8,513 nucleotides of DNA from CAZCWX01 sp964502465 (GTDB lineage Bacteria > Desulfobacterota > Binatia > Bin18), in assembly GCA_964502465.1 (NCBI GenBank), contig CAZCWX010000491.1, positions 1 to 8,513 of the forward strand, read 5' to 3'. The number at the start of each line of letters is the position of its first letter. The stretch's first letter is position 1. Position numbers and translations under genes: made by a program. Below the pieces are notes generated by a model. It worked only from the letters and a program-made list of their open reading frames with translations. It was not told the origin of the DNA and made no database searches. Below, piece after piece: positions 5,702 through 8,513 of the stretch.

Positions 5702-6775
5702 TTACGCTGCCACTTCCACTACCCACCCATGCGGATCAGGTTTGAGGCCGCGTTGGATTGCGGCAATCTCGTCAAACAGTCGTTGCGCAAGCGGACCCAC
5801 TTTGCCACTATTGATTGCCACACTCTGGTCTTTGTACGACAACTCGCTGACTGGCGAGATGACTGCGGCAGTGCCCATACCAAAGATCTCGCTGAGTCTC
5901 TCATTGTGGGCGGTAGTGAAGACCTCTGTGATCGTAATTGGCCGTTCGATGACGCGAATCCCCCAATCTTTGGCAAGCTGAATGACGGTATTACGGGTCA
6001 CTCCTTCCAGGATTGATCCGGTGAGCGGCGGAGTGATCAACTCGTCGTCGATGACAAAGACAATGTTCATGGAACCCACTTCTTCGATATATTGCCGTTC
6101 GACACCGTCGAGCCATAAGACTTGAGCAAATCCCTTTCTATGGGCTTCTTCGCCTGCTGCGAGGCTGGCGGCATAGTTGCCACCAGTCTTGGCTGCGCCT
6201 GTGCCTCCTTTCACTGATCGGACATAGCGATCCTCAACCAGGATTTTTACCGGACTAAACCCCTCAGCATAGTACGCGCCCACTGGAGAAAGAATGATGA
6301 AAAAGCAATAAGTCTGAGAAGGTCGTACTCCCAAGAATGCCTCTGTCGCGATCATGGTGGGCCGGATGTATAGCGAAGTGCCAGGGGCGTACGGCACCCA
6401 ATCGCGTTCGACTGATACCAGGGTCTTCATCGCAGTCACAAAAACGTTCTCGTCTATCAGTGGCATACAGAGGCGGGTGGCCGACCGATTGAAGCGGGCC
6501 GCATTCATATCAGGCTGAAACAGCAGAATCGTGTCTCGTGGTGAACGATATGCCTTGAGCCCTTCAAAGATCTCCTGGCTGTAATGAAAGACCGCCGCCG
6601 AAGGATCGAGAGTCAGCGGGCCGTACGGGACAACGCGGGGATCATACCAGCCGCTATCAGCAGCACAGTCCATTAAGAACATATGGTCGGTGAAGAAGCG
6701 ACCAAATCCCAGCTCGGTATCGCGTGGCTTTGGCTTTGGACGCTCGGTGCGAGTGATAGAGATTGGCGTATCCAT
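5702..6775 (-). CDS. ilvE: Branched-chain amino acid aminotransferase
   Basis: A 357-residue PLP enzyme of fold type IV that transfers amino groups between leucine, isoleucine or valine and 2-oxoglutarate. The length and N-terminus (GFGRFFTDHMFLMD, residues 23-36) match the long bacterial/mitochondrial-like class. Visible landmarks are YGPLTLDPSA (51-60), QEIFEGLKAYR (67-77), RPTMIATEAFLGV (138-150), the PLP lysine K196 in TGAAKTGGNYAAS (192-204), EEVGSMNIVFV (231-241) and SILEGVTRN (254-262). The frame could begin at a TTG at 6895, adding 40 residues, but those are unlike the family and ATG 6775 has AGGAG upstream. It is followed after 19 bases by the nucleotidyltransferase, which is probably a chance neighbour. 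It likely works in branched-chain amino-acid synthesis or breakdown in the cytoplasm, alongside the leucine dehydrogenase-like enzyme encoded 1.8 kb away. Confidence 0.95.
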   Translation of the reverse strand: MDTPISITRTERPKPKPRDTELGFGRFFTDHMFLMDCAADSGWYDPRVVPYGPLTLDPSAAVFHYSQEIFEGLKAYRSPRDTILLFQPDMNAARFNRSATRLCMPLIDENVFVTAMKTLVSVERDWVPYAPGTSLYIRPTMIATEAFLGVRPSQTYCFFIILSPVGAYYAEGFSPVKILVEDRYVRSVKGGTGAAKTGGNYAASLAAGEEAHRKGFAQVLWLDGVERQYIEEVGSMNIVFVIDDELITPPLTGSILEGVTRNTVIQLAKDWGIRVIERPITITEVFTTAHNERLSEIFGMGTAAVISPVSELSYKDQSVAINSGKVGPLAQRLFDEIAAIQRGLKPDPHGWVVEVAA

Positions 6776-6786
6776 GGCGGTGTCGG

Positions 6787-6791
6787 CTCCT
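6787..6791 (-). promoter_or_regulatory. Ribosome binding site supporting the ilvE ATG start
   Basis: AGGAG on the minus strand, 11 bases before the ATG at 6775. The spacing is rather long, but no comparable site precedes the alternative TTG at 6895. Confidence 0.5.
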
Positions 6792-6877
6792 GTGGGTATG
6801 ATGTTATCAAGTACCGGAACGCGCCAAGTGTTACCAGACCCACTGGGCTCTTCCGGAGAGTCTGGTTGCAATTTCGC

Positions 6878-6907
6878 TTGCGAAGGGTGAGGCAAGAGGA
6901 TTATAAG
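6878..6907 (+). promoter_or_regulatory. Candidate promoter for the DUF4124 gene
   Basis: TTGCGA (6878-6883, 4 of 6) and TATAAG (6902-6907, 5 of 6) are separated by 18 bases. Transcription would begin near 6914, some 40 bases before the ATG at 6955. The -35 box overlaps a small hairpin, TTCGC-TT-GCGAA (6874-6885), which might be an operator or chance. Confidence 0.45.
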
Positions 6908-6930
6908 AAGAGCAGTCGTGGGTGGGGCAA
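6900..6930 (-). promoter_or_regulatory. Candidate opposing promoter for ilvE
   Basis: On the minus strand a perfect TATAAT occupies 6905-6900, overlapping the plus-strand -10 box. The best -35 match, TTGCCC (6930-6925), is at a long 19-base spacing, so the site is weaker than the -10 suggests. It would give an ilvE leader of about 120 bases. Confidence 0.3.
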
Positions 6931-6954
6931 AACGGCGGCCTAAGGAGGGATCTT

Positions 6955-7581
6955 ATGAAGGTGCTGTTGGTGCTCATGCTCTTCGTTCTCCCTTGTGCGG
7001 GGTCTGCCCAAGAGGTTTACAAATGGGAAGATGAAAAGGGAGTGCTTCACTACGGTGAAAAACCAGCGCACCCGACAGCGATGCCACTCGAAAAGGATAA
7101 GGTGCCGTACTCAACGACGGAGGGGACGTTGTCAGAATCCCCCACTGAAGGAAAGACGCGGATTCACAGAGAGAGCGATGAAGTGTGGACGAGTGAGAGC
7201 GGGCGACAGCCACGTCCTTCTCCGAGTCTATCACAGACCAAAGCGACCCTGGCCGCGAACGGCCGTTTACGGCTCTCTGGCGTGATTCGTAATGGTGGGA
7301 AAGGCCTCTGTGAAGCGCCAACAGTAGAAGTCGTCTTGTTCGACGATAATGGCAGCGTCGATGGGAATTTTGAGACAGCAGCCTCCCCGAACGGCATCGA
7401 ACGCGGTCAGGAGGCACGGTTTGAAGGGGAATATTTTACGCCGGTTGGAGAGTTGGTTTCCTGGGATGTAATCCCTCGCTGTGACAGCGCAGAAGGAGCG
7501 GTCTACGGTAATCACAAGGGCGGTTCCCTTAAACTGAAACAAAGCCGGACCTTGCGGTTGAGAACGTTCAAGACACGGTAA
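6955..7581 (+). CDS. Exported DUF4124 protein with C-terminal FxLYD-like domain
   Basis: A 208-residue secreted or periplasmic protein. Residues 1-18 form a signal peptide (K2, hydrophobic 3-13, AGSA before Q19) with likely cleavage after A18. VYKWEDEKGVLHYGEKP (21-37) is a DUF4124 domain, a short envelope-associated motif of unknown function. A polar linker rich in Ser, Thr, Pro and Glu covers about 41-100. From 102 to 175, RLRLSGVIRNGG, then TVEVVLFDDNG and a final strand, resemble the extracytoplasmic FxLYD beta-sandwich. C119 and C176 could form a disulphide. An in-frame start exists at 6922, but ATG 6955 has AAGGAGG 6 bases upstream and begins exactly at the signal peptide. The gene is divergent from ilvE. 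The signal region does not have a good lipobox, so a lipoprotein is not favoured. Molecular function unknown. Confidence 0.82.
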   Translation: MKVLLVLMLFVLPCAGSAQEVYKWEDEKGVLHYGEKPAHPTAMPLEKDKVPYSTTEGTLSESPTEGKTRIHRESDEVWTSESGRQPRPSPSLSQTKATLAANGRLRLSGVIRNGGKGLCEAPTVEVVLFDDNGSVDGNFETAASPNGIERGQEARFEGEYFTPVGELVSWDVIPRCDSAEGAVYGNHKGGSLKLKQSRTLRLRTFKTR

Positions 7582-7592
7582 TTGCTGACTCG

Positions 7593-7622
7593 TTGACTTT
7601 TCACTCCTCCTCAGGGTAGGGT
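7593..7622 (+). promoter_or_regulatory. Weak candidate promoter for the CMD-family gene
   Basis: TTGACT (7593-7598, 5 of 6) and TAGGGT (7617-7622, 3 of 6) are 18 bases apart in the 73-base gap before the CMD-family gene. The poor -10 makes this a low-confidence call. Confidence 0.25.
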
Positions 7623-7632
7623 CGAGGCCTCG
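7623..7632. promoter_or_regulatory. Perfect 10-bp palindrome, possible operator
   Basis: CGAGGCCTCG directly follows the weak -10 candidate and lies 22 bases before the ATG at 7655. Its position would suit a repressor site or a short leader hairpin. No regulator is encoded nearby and a chance palindrome is possible. Confidence 0.3.
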
Positions 7633-7654
7633 TAATGAACAATAAGGAGGCGCT

Positions 7655-8206
7655 ATGGCTCGTATTCCCTATCCCAACCCCAACGATTTACCCGAGAAGC
7701 TGCGGACTCGTGTTGCCACCCTACCACCACTGAATATTCTGCGCATGTTCCTGCATGCACCAACGAATGCCGCTCCTCTTATGTCGCTAGGGGAATCAAT
7801 ATTGCTCCATCAAGAATTGGATCCGCGCCTGCGCGAGCTGGCGATCTTACGAGTTGCCCATCTGACTGGGGCAAATTATGAATGGACTCAACATGTTCCT
7901 ATCGCCAAGCAGACTGGTGTGACTGACGCACAGGTGGCAGCGATTCCCCAAGGTGCAGATGCTACAGTGTTTGATGATCTCGACAAGCGAGTGCTGCGAT
8001 TCACCGAGGAAGTCACCCGCAACATTAAAGCTTCAGAGACTACTTTTCGTGCACTCGCTGAGCGCTTGAGCCCGCGTCAATTGATGGAGTTGACTCTGGC
8101 GATCTGCTTCTATGGTATGGTTGCGCGGGTGATGGAGACGTTCGAGGTCGAACTGGAACCGACAGCCGGGACGTACAGAGTTGAGCAGTTGAGGCGGGAA
8201 GGGTAG
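7655..8206 (+). CDS. Carboxymuconolactone decarboxylase (CMD/AhpD) family protein
   Basis: A 183-residue, all-helical CMD-domain protein. The core is RELAILRVAHLTGANYEWTQH (60-80) followed by GVTDAQVAAI (88-97); E61, E76 and H80 sit at conserved acid/base positions. A second helical half is visible from about 113 to 165, including SPRQLMELTLAICFYGM (139-155). The AhpD CxxC pair is absent (the only cysteine is C151), so an AhpD peroxidase-type thiol function is unlikely. The pattern fits the YEWxxH class annotated as carboxymuconolactone decarboxylase-family, whose substrates are mostly unknown. The start is well fixed by AAGGAGG (7644-7650), 4 bases before ATG. It follows the DUF4124 gene by 73 bases; the two need not be related. 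Protocatechuate-pathway activity cannot be claimed, as no pca genes adjoin. Confidence 0.88.
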   Translation: MARIPYPNPNDLPEKLRTRVATLPPLNILRMFLHAPTNAAPLMSLGESILLHQELDPRLRELAILRVAHLTGANYEWTQHVPIAKQTGVTDAQVAAIPQGADATVFDDLDKRVLRFTEEVTRNIKASETTFRALAERLSPRQLMELTLAICFYGMVARVMETFEVELEPTAGTYRVEQLRREG

Positions 8207-8230
8207 CAGAATACAGTTGATCTTCCCTGG

Positions 8231-8277
8231 TTGGTCAGGTTCAGTAGAGCAGATCTCGTTTGCCTTGACCAAACGAG
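8231..8277. repeat. Two mutually exclusive hairpins after the CMD gene
   Basis: CTCGTTTG (8255-8262) pairs perfectly with CAAACGAG (8270-8277) around a 7-base loop. Alternatively TTGGTCAGG (8231-8239) can pair, with one bulge, with CCTTGACCAA (8263-8272), which uses the loop and arm of the first hairpin. There is no T-run, so a classical terminator is not supported. Confidence 0.45.
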
Positions 8278-8291
8278 GGGGAGAGTACTAG

Positions 8292-8361
8292 ATGCCCGCC
8301 TACGCGGGCATGACGGAAAAGAAGCCAGGAGCAGTGTTATTCCTGCGGAAGCGAGAATCCG
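8292..8361. repeat. Two-hairpin dispersed repeat (ATGCCCGC / GCGGGCAT type)
   Basis: The first hairpin has a perfect 8-base stem, ATGCCCGC (8292-8299) and GCGGGCAT (8304-8311), followed by GACGG. The second is an imperfect stem, ATTCCTGC-GGAA-GCGAGAAT, then CCGG. This paired arrangement resembles the widespread proteobacterial intergenic repeats with arms like TGCCCGC...GCGGGCATGACG and TCATTCCTGC...GAATCC. The second half has degenerated. Confidence 0.65.
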
Positions 8362-8402
8362 GTCCTTGGTATATCTATTTGCAACCTGCTCTAGTGCTCT
8401 GT

Positions 8403-8467
8403 GTAGTAGCGACTTTAGTCGCTGAGCGAGTGGTGGAGACGCCTGAAGTCGTCACTAGCGATGCTAC
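8403..8467. repeat. Inverted pair of GCGACTTYAG repeat elements
   Basis: AGCGACT (8408-8414) and AGTCGCT (8417-8423) form a tight 7-base stem with a 2-base loop. A degenerate, oppositely oriented relative sharing CGACTTCAG lies at about 8441-8455. The whole is bounded by GTAG (8403-8406) and CTAC (8464-8467), so it is an imperfect inverted repeat of ~65 bases resembling a small non-autonomous element. Confidence 0.5.
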
Positions 8468-8513
8468 TCGACCAGATAAATTCTCGGCACCCGCCATCGT
8501 TCAAAGAACCCGG

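Larger units (their letters stand above)
8207..8513. other. Gene-free, repeat-rich region to the right edge
   Basis: No convincing coding frame, tRNA or other RNA gene was found here; frames present are short and read through repeats. The region holds two alternative hairpins (8231-8277), a two-hairpin palindromic repeat (8292-8361) and an inverted pair of GCGACTTYAG-type elements (8403-8467). The last ~45 bases show nothing recognisable. Confidence 0.7.

Noticed and set aside
6775..6895. N-terminal extension of the aminotransferase from a TTG at 6895
   Set aside because: The extra 40 residues are Pro/Ser/Gly-rich and unlike the family; the ATG at 6775 has a Shine-Dalgarno and the conserved N-terminus.
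7655..8206. AhpD alkylhydroperoxidase
   Set aside because: The CxxC redox pair is missing; YEWTQH occupies that place.
8231..8425. A 64-codon plus-strand frame in the right-hand intergenic region
   Set aside because: It reads straight through palindromic repeats and has no Shine-Dalgarno or domain.
1470..8467. CRISPR array
   Set aside because: The repeats are palindromic, different from each other and not regularly spaced; no cas genes are present.

Overview
The window looks like a chromosomal segment of an uncultivated, Gram-negative-type bacterium with mid-range to moderately high GC. Clear Shine-Dalgarno sites, an exported DUF4124 protein, a desulforedoxin-type protein and many short palindromic intergenic repeats would fit deltaproteobacterial, Binatota or Tectomicrobia-like lineages. 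This placement is an inference from gene content and is weak. Nothing indicates phage, plasmid or CRISPR.

Left part (1-4254, all minus strand). Reading in transcription order from the right: a 101-residue Rieske [2Fe-2S] ferredoxin; a leucine dehydrogenase-type amino-acid dehydrogenase starting one base after the Rieske stop; a YgfZ/GcvT-like folate-binding protein; a 46-residue desulforedoxin-like Fe(Cys)4 protein; and a YtcJ-type amidohydrolase that runs off the left edge. Palindromic repeats interrupt the run at 2825-2849 and 1470-1495. Three of the five proteins concern iron or iron-sulphur centres.

Middle (4255-5701). A flavin reductase-like gene diverges from the Rieske gene, with a good sigma-70-like promoter between them. 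To its right is a compact minus-strand cluster of toxin-antitoxin-type pieces: a minimal nucleotidyltransferase (MNT), a DUF433 gene and the first ~19 codons of a DUF5615-like gene. No HEPN partner and no complete DUF5615 partner is present. The nucleotidyltransferase frame runs 206 bases into the DUF433 gene, and the DUF5615 remnant ends inside a palindromic repeat. This looks like a fused or decaying composite of two toxin-antitoxin loci, and is the most unusual part of the window.

Right part (5702-8513). A branched-chain aminotransferase (minus strand) diverges from an exported DUF4124 protein (plus strand); the intergenic region has back-to-back -10-like boxes. A carboxymuconolactone decarboxylase-family protein follows on the plus strand. 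The last ~300 bases hold no gene but carry several hairpin and palindromic repeats of at least two kinds.

Metabolic theme: leucine dehydrogenase and the branched-chain aminotransferase both interconvert branched-chain amino acids and 2-oxo acids. The other enzymes (flavin reductase, Rieske ferredoxin, CMD-family protein, amidohydrolase) are generic redox or catabolic parts whose substrates cannot be read from the sequence.
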